A stretch of 64,000 bases of DNA from Terrimonas sp. (GTDB taxonomy: Bacteria > Bacteroidota > Bacteroidia > Chitinophagales > Chitinophagaceae): assembly GCF_003075435.1 (NCBI RefSeq), contig NZ_QCZJ01000004.1, forward strand, positions 1 through 64,000, read 5' to 3'. Under the pieces are notes generated by a model. The model did not search any database. It saw only the letters and a program-made list of their open reading frames with translations, and was not told the origin of the DNA. Positions 17,894-25,663 of this stretch are shown piece by piece; the stretch's first letter is position 1, and every line of letters begins with the position of its first letter. Made by a program: the position numbers and the translations under genes.

Positions 17894-17924
17894 TCTTTTG
17901 GTTGAATACCTAAATTAAGCGAAT

Positions 17925-19610
17925 ATGAAAAAAATATATATAGTAGCAGTGCTGGTTCTTTCAGTATTCAGTTTTTCGTGCAAAAAGCATCTTATTGAAC
18001 TGAACGAAAATCCTAATGGTGCGGATCCTGCAACAACAAATCCTAACCTTGTTCTCGCAACGGTTTTATCCGAATCCGGAAGAGCATTTGTTTCACTTGG
18101 TTACGGAGATATTGCCGGTGTAATGCAACACACTCAAAAAGACGGCTGGGGTGGAGGACATAATAACTACGACTGGGGCAACAGCAACAGTTGGACAGGT
18201 TATTATGATATCTTAAGAAACAACCAGTTTGTACTTGATAAAGCAGTAGCGTCTGGTTATCCGCTTCACCAGGGCATTTCATTGGTAATGAAAAGCCTGA
18301 TGTTTGGTCTTTTAACTGATTTATGGGGAGATGTTCCTTATTCAAAAGCGCTGAAAGCAGACCTGGGCGGAGCTGAAAATACTTTTCCTTCATTTGACGC
18401 TCAGCAAAGTGTTTATGATAGTATTTTATCTAATCTCAGCACTGCCAATAATTTATTGTCAGAAAGCCAGTTTAATAGTTCAACAGGTTCTGCAGATATT
18501 TTTTATAATGGAGATGCGTTAAAATGGAGAAAGTTTGCTAACTCCCTTGCGTTGCGGTATTATATGCGTATATCTGAAAAACTGCCTGATGTAGCTAAAT
18601 CCGGTATTGAGAAGATTGTTGCAGATCCTGATAAATATCCTATCATTACAAGTGTAAGTGATGAGCCAACCATGACTTTTCCCGGCAACAGCGATGCAGA
18701 TTCATGGCCGTCTTATGCTATCCCCCAATCAGATAGCAGTAATTTCCGTCGTATTAAAATGTGTAATACACTTGTTCAGGCGATGGTTGAAAGAAATGAT
18801 CCCCGTCTTGCTTTGTGGGCGGCTCCGGTAAAGATATCTATCTATCTTGATGAAAGTTTATCCGGAAACGTTGATCGTACTGTATCGGATACTGTAATAG
18901 ATGGTGTGCTGAGAAGCAGGGTAAGAGTAATTTCTCAAACATTTTTATCATCAAAAGTTTTAACTGCAAGCGATATCAATCAAAATCCATTTTATGTTGG
19001 ATTACCGGTTGCGCTTAATGCACCTCAAACTTATAATTTAAGCCCTGATCCGCAACAGTCATCTAAAAATCCACATGTATCATGGGTGAATGACAGGTTT
19101 TCAAAAGGTGATGCTAATGGAACGAAAGTGAGATTAATAACCGCGGCAGAAGTGAATTTCATTCTTGCTGAAGCTGCACAAAAAGGATGGAACGCAGGTG
19201 ATGCTGAAGAACGTTATAATGCAGCTATTACCGCATCATTTAATGCATGGGGTATTGCGGCACAGGCACCGGCTTATCTTGCCGGATCTGAAGTGGCATA
19301 TGATGGAACACAGGAACAGATCATTACCCAAAAATGGATAGCCAGCTGGAGTATGGCAACAGAAGCATGGTTTGACTGGCGCAGAACCGGGTATCCTGAA
19401 TTGCACGGTGTGCAGGGACGTACTGTAGCGCCTGAATTACCGTTGCGCTTTTATTACCCGATTGAAGAACGTAATCTCAATAACAGCAATGTTGAAGCTG
19501 CCAACAAAACACTGGAAAGTACACAGTACTCTAATTTTGGAGGCAACGGATCGCAAAACAGTCCATGGTCCAGGCCATGGGTGGTAAAAGGAACAGGAAA
19601 ACCCTGGTAG
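17925..19610 (+). CDS. SusD/RagB-family surface lipoprotein (SusD-like_2 type)
   Basis: A 561-residue ligand-binding lipoprotein that caps the SusC channel. The signal ends at FSFSC (Cys19). The N-terminal region LNENPNGADPATTNPNLVLA (about 26-45) and MKSLMFGLLTDLWGDVPYSKA (about 125-145) are characteristic of the SusD-like_2 group (PF12771), whose members often bind non-starch ligands. The C-terminus has WIASWSMATEAWFDWRRTG and LRFYYPIEERNLN, as in the family. It is translated 31 bases after SusC. There are no obvious oddities. Confidence 0.94.
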   Translation: MKKIYIVAVLVLSVFSFSCKKHLIELNENPNGADPATTNPNLVLATVLSESGRAFVSLGYGDIAGVMQHTQKDGWGGGHNNYDWGNSNSWTGYYDILRNNQFVLDKAVASGYPLHQGISLVMKSLMFGLLTDLWGDVPYSKALKADLGGAENTFPSFDAQQSVYDSILSNLSTANNLLSESQFNSSTGSADIFYNGDALKWRKFANSLALRYYMRISEKLPDVAKSGIEKIVADPDKYPIITSVSDEPTMTFPGNSDADSWPSYAIPQSDSSNFRRIKMCNTLVQAMVERNDPRLALWAAPVKISIYLDESLSGNVDRTVSDTVIDGVLRSRVRVISQTFLSSKVLTASDINQNPFYVGLPVALNAPQTYNLSPDPQQSSKNPHVSWVNDRFSKGDANGTKVRLITAAEVNFILAEAAQKGWNAGDAEERYNAAITASFNAWGIAAQAPAYLAGSEVAYDGTQEQIITQKWIASWSMATEAWFDWRRTGYPELHGVQGRTVAPELPLRFYYPIEERNLNNSNVEAANKTLESTQYSNFGGNGSQNSPWSRPWVVKGTGKPW

Positions 19611-19714
19611 AAGACAGGAGGCAGAAGGTTTATGGTCCAGGGTTAGATAGTGCAATCACGCTCTTCTGCCCTACACCTTATACCTTTCACCATTCGCCTC
19701 AAAACCCAAATAAG

Positions 19715-20998
19715 ATGAATAAAAAAGTATTTGTTTATTTTCTCTGTATAATTGGTTTCATCCCTTACGCCCACACCCAAACCTTTAAAGCCGCAGCCGC
19801 AGTAAGGATCATTACACCTGATCCTTTACTGCCGGTTTCCGGCGGTATTGGCACACCAAAGCCTGCTACTGTAAAGCAGGGCGATCTATTTGTACGTGCT
19901 ATTGTTTTTGAAAAAGGAAAAACAAGGATAGCGATTGTAAATGTTGATAATTTAGGGTGGCCTTCAGTGTTAGGAAATAAATCCAGGGCTTTAATTAAAG
20001 GAATTGCTCCGGAAAATATTTTAATAGGAGCAACGCATACGCATAGTGCACCAGATGCCTATGGATTTCCGGATGAAAATGGCAAATCATATGCTGATCT
20101 CAAATATCTCAACTGGTGCGTACAGCAAATTGCTGATGCTGTTAATGAAGCAGTGAGCAAACTCGAACCTGCTGCACTTAAAATTGCTGTGGCTGAAGCC
20201 AAAGGAAAAATTTCTTATAACTATTATGCTCCCCAGTTGTTTGATCCGCGCTGCGGCGTTATACAAGCCATAGCAACAGGTGGAAAAAATAAAAGCAAAC
20301 CCATAGCCACACTGGTTAATTACGCGATTCATCCAGAGGTGATAGGATCGCGGCAGGGTATTTTAAGTCCTGATTTATGCGGGCCTTTATACAGCAGAAT
20401 AGAATCAAGAGGAGGGGGGATTGCTGTTTTTATGAATGGTGCGCAGGGCGGAATGGTAACCGCGGATAACAGGCTTGAAAATGGTGGAGAAGCAAATGAC
20501 TGGAAAGAATGTATTCGTATTGGAGAATTATTGGCTGATGAGGCATTGCGTATTGTGCAGGATGCGCCTGTTCAACAAAATCCTGATATTTATTGTACTT
20601 CAAAAAAAGTCAGTTTTCCTATTGATGCTGATATCATGAAGTATATTTTAACGCACTCACCTTTAAATCTTGCTGCAAACAACAGCAGTGTGGATGCTGC
20701 AACTACGCAGATTAATTTACTCAATATTGGTGATGCGCAGGTGCTCACTATACCCGGCGAAGCACTGCCTAATATCGGCTACTACGTAAAACGGAACATG
20801 AAAACAAAAAAGCCGTTTTTATTTGGCTTAACAAACGATGCCTTCGGCTATATGCTTACCAAAGTTGACTTTAACAGTTTTAAAAAATATGAGTATATAA
20901 GCAGAACCAGTTTGGGCGAAAATACCGGCGATATTTATATTGAGGAAGCCTTGAAAATGGTTAAAGAGAATCCGGCGCCGGGGGAAGAGGGAAGGTAG
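19715..20998 (+). CDS. Neutral/alkaline ceramidase-like secreted hydrolase, single N-terminal domain
   Basis: 427 residues from the ATG at 19715, chosen because a signal peptide follows at once (MNKKVFVYFLCIIGFIPYAH). An in-frame ATG at 19565 would overlap SusD and adds 50 non-signal residues. The protein matches the N-terminal metal-binding part of neutral ceramidases (PF04734): ATHTHSAPD (His108, His110) and NYAIHPEV are zinc-site motifs, with FMNGAQGGMV. True neutral ceramidases are about 650-750 residues with a C-terminal domain; that part is absent. The substrate may therefore not be ceramide. It probably belongs to the SusCD unit, 104 bases downstream. Confidence 0.8.
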   Translation: MNKKVFVYFLCIIGFIPYAHTQTFKAAAAVRIITPDPLLPVSGGIGTPKPATVKQGDLFVRAIVFEKGKTRIAIVNVDNLGWPSVLGNKSRALIKGIAPENILIGATHTHSAPDAYGFPDENGKSYADLKYLNWCVQQIADAVNEAVSKLEPAALKIAVAEAKGKISYNYYAPQLFDPRCGVIQAIATGGKNKSKPIATLVNYAIHPEVIGSRQGILSPDLCGPLYSRIESRGGGIAVFMNGAQGGMVTADNRLENGGEANDWKECIRIGELLADEALRIVQDAPVQQNPDIYCTSKKVSFPIDADIMKYILTHSPLNLAANNSSVDAATTQINLLNIGDAQVLTIPGEALPNIGYYVKRNMKTKKPFLFGLTNDAFGYMLTKVDFNSFKKYEYISRTSLGENTGDIYIEEALKMVKENPAPGEEGR

Positions 20999-21150
20999 AA
21001 GTGGAAAGTGGGAAGTTGAAAGTGAAGGGTAAAAGATGGTAAGGGTTAGTCAGGCAATAATTGATAAAATGCTGATAACCGGCAACGCAACCCCCAAAAA
21101 TCATAGCCCATAGCTGACGGTTGATAGCTGACTGCCACAGCCCATAGCTC
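20998..21150. repeat. Intergenic repeats: GGAAAGTGGGAAG and ATAGCTGACGG families
   Basis: Right after the stop, 20998-21050 runs through near-copies of GAAAGTGGGAAGTTGAAAGT. Bases 21103-21150 carry CATAGCCCATAGCTGACGGT, TTGATAGCTGACTGCC and CCCATAGCTC. The second family recurs at 24789-24820 and 41151-41322. Confidence 0.55.
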
Positions 21151-21175
21151 AAAAAACTTAAACAAAAAAATATAG

Positions 21176-22516
21176 ATGAAAAAAGTATTATTAGCCAGTT
21201 TTATAATTGTATACAGTCAGTTAATTATAGCGCAAAATGCTATTACGCCTTCTACTGCTCTGCAAAGTTACCTGCATAATGGCGATGCGAGTTTTGCATG
21301 GGAAGTAAAAGAAACCTGGGATGCCGGCAATGCTAAAGCATATGTGTTGCTGCTTACCTCTCAAACATGGAGAAATATTGTTTGGAAACACCAGCTTACG
21401 GTATTTGTACCGAATGAAAATAATTATGATGGCGCTTTATTGTTTATAACCGGCGGATCGGTTAAAAATGGAATGCCCAATTGGAGCGGAAAGGATGATA
21501 AACTGCATGCAAGCATGAGCCAGGTGGCTGTTAAAAATAAGGCTATTGTGGCAGTGCTCAGGCAAACGCCTAATCAGCCTTTGTTTGATGATCTTACAGA
21601 AGATGCTTTGATATCGTTTACCCTGCATAATTTTAAAAAAGATGGCGACTATTCATGGCCGTTGCTATTTCCTATGGTAAAAAGTGCGGTGAGGGCAATG
21701 GATGCCGTACAGGAATTTTCTAAAAAAGAACTGAATAAACCCGTAAACAGGTTTGTGGTTACCGGCGCTTCTAAAAGAGGCTGGACAACCTGGCTTACCG
21801 GCGCAAATGATAAAAGAGCGCAGGCAATAGCACCAATGGTAATTGATATATTGAATATGCCTGTTAGTCTTGATTACCAGATCAGGGCTTTGGGTGGATA
21901 TAGTGTACAGATAGAAGATTATGTAAAATTAGGCATACCTCAAACAGCAAAAACCGAAAGCGGAGCTGCTGTAACTACAATGGTTGATCCTTATTCTTAT
22001 AGAAAAACCTTAATCATGCCCAAACTGATCTTTATGGGTACCAATGATGAATACTGGGTGGTTGATAATATTAAGAATTATCTTGACAGTATTCCGGGTA
22101 AAAATCTTTTGCATTATGTGCCTAATGCCGGGCATGATCTTGGCGGTGGTAAACAGGCTACTGAAGCATTAAGCGCATTTTTCGGAACAACCTTACAAGG
22201 GGCTGCATATCCGGCATGCGAATGGACGACCACTGTTTCAAAAAAGAATGTAAAGCTTAATATAAAAGCCACAAAAGATGAGCTTACTGATGTGATAATC
22301 TGGCATGCCGATTCTCCTGATACAGATTTCCGCAATGATAAATGGACAAGTTCCGATTTAAAAATATCCGGAAAAAGTAAAATAAAAGTTACGGAACCTT
22401 TACCTGCATCCGGCTTTCGCGCATTTTATGTTGACCTGAAATACAAGAATATTAATGGCGGTACATATACGGTAAGCACACGTGTGTTTATGACTGATAC
22501 GAAGAAGATATTGTAG
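21176..22516 (+). CDS. PhoPQ-activated pathogenicity-related (PqaA-type) secreted alpha/beta hydrolase
   Basis: A 446-residue protein of PF10142, named after Salmonella PqaA; it is also found in Dictyostelium and Bacteroidota. Signal peptide 1-20 (IIAQ). Motifs: TSQTWRNIVWKHQLTVFVP (61-79), LLFITGG (88-94), the nucleophile elbow VTGASKRGWTTW with Ser199, APMVIDILNMP and the late Asp/His pair in MGTNDEYW and PNAGHDLGGG. The C-terminal 90 residues form a beta-sandwich. No substrate is established for the family. It follows the ceramidase-like gene on the same strand, separated by a repeat-filled gap of about 180 bases. Confidence 0.9.
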   Translation: MKKVLLASFIIVYSQLIIAQNAITPSTALQSYLHNGDASFAWEVKETWDAGNAKAYVLLLTSQTWRNIVWKHQLTVFVPNENNYDGALLFITGGSVKNGMPNWSGKDDKLHASMSQVAVKNKAIVAVLRQTPNQPLFDDLTEDALISFTLHNFKKDGDYSWPLLFPMVKSAVRAMDAVQEFSKKELNKPVNRFVVTGASKRGWTTWLTGANDKRAQAIAPMVIDILNMPVSLDYQIRALGGYSVQIEDYVKLGIPQTAKTESGAAVTTMVDPYSYRKTLIMPKLIFMGTNDEYWVVDNIKNYLDSIPGKNLLHYVPNAGHDLGGGKQATEALSAFFGTTLQGAAYPACEWTTTVSKKNVKLNIKATKDELTDVIIWHADSPDTDFRNDKWTSSDLKISGKSKIKVTEPLPASGFRAFYVDLKYKNINGGTYTVSTRVFMTDTKKIL

Positions 22517-22577
22517 TTTATAGTTTGTGGTTTATAGTTATTGCAAAACTTCAAACTATAAACTACAAACTTCAAAC
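22514..22577. repeat. Inverted repeat of GTTTATAGTTTGTGG type at gene end
   Basis: Bases 22514-22539 (TAGTTTATAGTTTGTGG...) pair with 22554-22577 (AACTATAAACTACAAACTTC...) over about 20 positions with few mismatches and a 14-base loop. The left arm begins in the stop codon of the PqaA-type gene. It could work as a transcription terminator or 3' stabiliser; there is no T-run. Confidence 0.55.
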
Positions 22578-22634
22578 CTGAAACTTGTAACTATGCAGCA
22601 GATATTCATTACCTTTCGGCACTAAATATCCGCT

Positions 22635-23408
22635 ATGCTTATACCTATAGGTGATGATAACTCAGACAGAACACTGACACCCTATATCAATTATTTGTTG
22701 ATAGCGCTGAACATCCTGGCGTTTATTTTTTTACAGGCAGGCGGAGCAAATCTTTATTTTACCTATGCTTTTTCTACAGTGCCTGCGGAAATCATTACAG
22801 GTACTGATATTATTACGCAGCCACAGTTAATCATTGATCCCAATACCGGGCGTCAGTTTGAGATGCCTGGTTTGCAGCCTACACCTGTATCTGTATATTT
22901 CACTTTAATTACTTCAATGTTTATGCATGGCGGATGGGCGCATCTGGCAGGTAATATGCTATACCTGTGGATATTCGGAGACAATATCGAAAACAGGATT
23001 GGTCATTTCAGGTATCTTGTGTTTTACCTGGTTTGCGGAGTGATAGCATCGTTAAGCCATGTATTCTCTACATTAATGCTTAATCAAAATTCATTGGTAC
23101 CCAGTCTCGGTGCTTCGGGCGCCATATCAGGCGTTTTAGGTGCATATCTTTTATTATTTCCAACCCGCAGGGTACATGCCTTTTTCTTTATTTTCAGGGT
23201 TTCTATTCCTGCTGTTCTTGCGTTAGGTTTATGGATCGCATTCCAGGTAACAAGCGGATTGGGGATGCTGGGCGGCGAGGAATCTGGCGGCGTGGCTTAT
23301 GCCGCGCATATCGGCGGTTTTATAGCAGGCTTTTTGCTCATTAAGTTTTTTGATCCCGTAAAAATAACGGTTGCTAAAGAGCCGTATATTACCCGTGTGA
23401 GACGATGA
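22635..23408 (+). CDS. Rhomboid-family intramembrane serine protease
   Basis: A 257-residue polytopic inner-membrane protease that cleaves transmembrane helices. About six membrane segments are visible. Catalytic signatures: HLAGNMLYLW (His103, Asn107), GASG with Ser161 and AAHIGGFIAGF with His225. The large loop after helix 1 (about 48-85) contains DIITQPQLIIDPNTGRQFEM, a type frequent in Bacteroidota and Planctomycetes rhomboids. A weak promoter (CTTG at 22584, TACCTTTC at 22610-22617) lies upstream. It is followed after 37 bases by the Lnb-like gene. The substrates are unknown. Confidence 0.92.
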   Translation: MLIPIGDDNSDRTLTPYINYLLIALNILAFIFLQAGGANLYFTYAFSTVPAEIITGTDIITQPQLIIDPNTGRQFEMPGLQPTPVSVYFTLITSMFMHGGWAHLAGNMLYLWIFGDNIENRIGHFRYLVFYLVCGVIASLSHVFSTLMLNQNSLVPSLGASGAISGVLGAYLLLFPTRRVHAFFFIFRVSIPAVLALGLWIAFQVTSGLGMLGGEESGGVAYAAHIGGFIAGFLLIKFFDPVKITVAKEPYITRVRR

Positions 23409-23445
23409 AATATTATCTCCCGTCATCTGATCATTTTTACCGAAA

Positions 23446-24606
23446 TTGGCGCAAATTTTATTTGTGAGGAAAGTTGTTGCAATTTTTATTTTTCTTTTTG
23501 GTTGTTTTATTGCGCCGGCTCAAACAGATTCATCTCATTTGCGGATCTCATTAATTACCTGCGGGCCGGGTGAAGACCTGTATTCCATTTGGGGACATAG
23601 CGCCATACGTGTTACTGATACAACAACACATGCTGACCGCGTTTATAACTACGGCACTTTTGATTTTTATGACCCTGATTTCTATATCAAGTTTGTAAGA
23701 GGTGGCGAACGCATGCAGTACTTTCTTTCAGTAGAAAGTTTTCAATCTTTTTTAAGCAGTTACAGGGAGGAGAAAAGAAGTGTGCATGAACAGGTATTGA
23801 ATTTGTCGGGAGAAGAGAAGATAACCTTGTACAAGGCATTAATCAATAATGCAAAAGATGAAAATAAGTTTTACCGTTATGATTTCCTGTTTGATAACTG
23901 TGCCACCCGTATAAGGGATATTATAAGAAAGCATTCCGATAGCAGCTTAGTTACACATCAGGTGCTGGGTAAACCGCAAACATTCCGTGAATTGATACAT
24001 GTTGATTTGAACCGGACTGGCATGTACTGGAGTAAATTTGGTATTGATATTTTACTCGGATCAAGGTTGGATAAAACAGCTCAGAACGAGCAAACGATGT
24101 TCCTGCCGGTTTATCTTGCCAAAGGATTCGACAGTACCTATTTTCAGTCAAAATATCTTGTAAAAGCTAAAGCTGAATTATATCAGTCATCATTAGCAGA
24201 AAGCGATAAGTCTTTCTTTACACCTTTTGTTGCGTTTACGATATTGCTGGTATTGTTTATTGTTTTTGCGGCGTTTAAGAATAAAGTTGTTTTAACATCG
24301 CTGGATTTTTTATTATTCCTCTCAACCGGTTTATTGGGTATATTATTGATTTTAATGTGGACGGCCACCGATCATGCATTATGTAAGGACAATTACAATC
24401 TGTTATGGGCATTGCCATTCCATACAATAGCCGTGTTTTTTGTCCGTAGCAAAAAAAGCCGGATAAAAAAATACTGGCTCGTAACTGCTGTTATCAATAT
24501 ATTACTGCTGGCTGCATGGTTTTTTCTTCCGCAACAATTAAATAGCGGGCTCCTTCCGCTTATTATATTACTCGCATGGCGCAGCTATGCCCTGTATAAA
24601 AAATGA
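23446..24606 (+). CDS. DUF4105 / Lnb-type periplasmic-membrane protein (possible lipoprotein N-acyltransferase)
   Basis: Up to 386 residues. The start is uncertain: TTG at 23446 or GTG at 23464 (VRKVVAIFIFLFG), as there is no ATG. A signal or first helix (about 8-25) precedes a periplasmic domain (about 28-230) with LITCGPGEDLYSIWGHSAIRV (Cys39 and His51 as a likely catalytic pair) and YDFLFDNCATRIRD. The C-terminal 140 residues hold about five membrane helices. PF13387 (DUF4105) proteins of Bacteroides were recently assigned as Lnb, which adds the third acyl chain to lipoproteins; this fits a genome rich in lipoproteins, but paralogues are common and I cannot confirm orthology. Confidence 0.78.
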   Translation: MAQILFVRKVVAIFIFLFGCFIAPAQTDSSHLRISLITCGPGEDLYSIWGHSAIRVTDTTTHADRVYNYGTFDFYDPDFYIKFVRGGERMQYFLSVESFQSFLSSYREEKRSVHEQVLNLSGEEKITLYKALINNAKDENKFYRYDFLFDNCATRIRDIIRKHSDSSLVTHQVLGKPQTFRELIHVDLNRTGMYWSKFGIDILLGSRLDKTAQNEQTMFLPVYLAKGFDSTYFQSKYLVKAKAELYQSSLAESDKSFFTPFVAFTILLVLFIVFAAFKNKVVLTSLDFLLFLSTGLLGILLILMWTATDHALCKDNYNLLWALPFHTIAVFFVRSKKSRIKKYWLVTAVINILLLAAWFFLPQQLNSGLLPLIILLAWRSYALYKK

Positions 24607-24714
24607 TGTTGCTGTATATGCATGAATGTTATTGAGCTATGAAATCAACCAGTTAGTATTTATATCAGTTTTGCACAGGCATCATGGCTCCTGTTTACAA
24701 CATTTTTCAGTAAA

Positions 24715-24820
24715 TTGAATAGTGAATGGGCAGTAGTGAATAGTCAATGATGAATAGTGAATGTACAGCCTGTAATAAATATGAATGTGCTTATAGCTGG
24801 ATGCTTACAGCTGATAGCTT
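24715..24820. repeat. Intergenic repeats: AATAGTGAATGG and ATAGCTGATAGC families side by side
   Basis: Bases 24715-24765 contain TTGAATAGTGAATGGGCAGT, GTGAATAGTCAATGATG and AATAGTGAATG in tandem, matching 415-453. Bases 24789-24820 contain TTATAGCTGGATGCTTACAG and CTGATAGCTTAAA, matching the family at 21103 and 41272. The gap holds no gene. Confidence 0.6.
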
Positions 24821-24832
24821 AAATCCATATCA

Positions 24833-25663
24833 ATGTCCCGTCACTACATAAATTATAATAATTGTAATATCTGTTACCGTAAAACGGGCAGTGGACCTTA
24901 TGTGGTATTAATTCACGGTTTTGGTGAAGATGGCAGTATATGGAGGTACCAGGAGGCTTTTCTTAAAAATAATTCCACGCTTATTATTCCTGATATTCCG
25001 GGCAGTGGTAAATCTGCAGTGATGGACCAGGGAGACACCAAAGATGCAAAGCTTATTGAAACATATGCAGATATTATAAAAAAGATCATTGATGCTGAGC
25101 TTATTGAAACCTGTGCTGTAATCGGTCACAGTATGGGAGGTTATATTGCATTGGCCTTTGCGGAAAAATTTCCGGAAAAATTAAACAGCCTGGGATTATT
25201 TCATTCAACCGCGTATGCAGATACAGCAGAGAGAAAAGATGCCCGCCGGAAAGGTATTGCTTTTATACAAAAGCATGGCGCTCACGAATTTTTAAAACAA
25301 TCTATCCCTAATTTGTTTGGAGATGCTTTTAAGCAATCTCATCCTGAGCTGGTACAGCAGCTTATTGAAGCGGCAGGCAACTTTAGCAGTGAAGCGCTCG
25401 TACAATATTATAAGGCGATGATGGAAAGACCAGATAAAATTGACATACTTAAAAAAGTTTCAAAACCTGTACTGTTTATTGTCGGCGAGGATGATAAAAG
25501 TGTATATTTACAAGACAGCCTCAGTCAATGTTATCTTCCCGGTAAATCCCTCGTTAATATCTATCCCAGTATAGCCCACATGGGTATGTGGGAAGCGAAA
25601 AACCAAGCCAATGCTACCTTGATGAAATTCCTCAATTATTCATCAGATGCCGTATGTAGCTAA
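24833..25663 (+). CDS. Alpha/beta-fold hydrolase (cytosolic)
   Basis: A 276-residue hydrolase without signal peptide. VVLIHGFGEDGSIW (24-37) is the oxyanion region, and the nucleophile elbow is GHSMGG with Ser100. The acid is probably in VGEDDKSV (about 217-224), the His in PSIAHMGMWE (about 246-255). It is similar in style to esterases, lactonases and haloperoxidase-like enzymes; the reaction is not specified by sequence. Its 3' end overlaps the start of the next gene by 17 bases, so translation of the two is probably coupled. Confidence 0.85.
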   Translation: MSRHYINYNNCNICYRKTGSGPYVVLIHGFGEDGSIWRYQEAFLKNNSTLIIPDIPGSGKSAVMDQGDTKDAKLIETYADIIKKIIDAELIETCAVIGHSMGGYIALAFAEKFPEKLNSLGLFHSTAYADTAERKDARRKGIAFIQKHGAHEFLKQSIPNLFGDAFKQSHPELVQQLIEAAGNFSSEALVQYYKAMMERPDKIDILKKVSKPVLFIVGEDDKSVYLQDSLSQCYLPGKSLVNIYPSIAHMGMWEAKNQANATLMKFLNYSSDAVCS

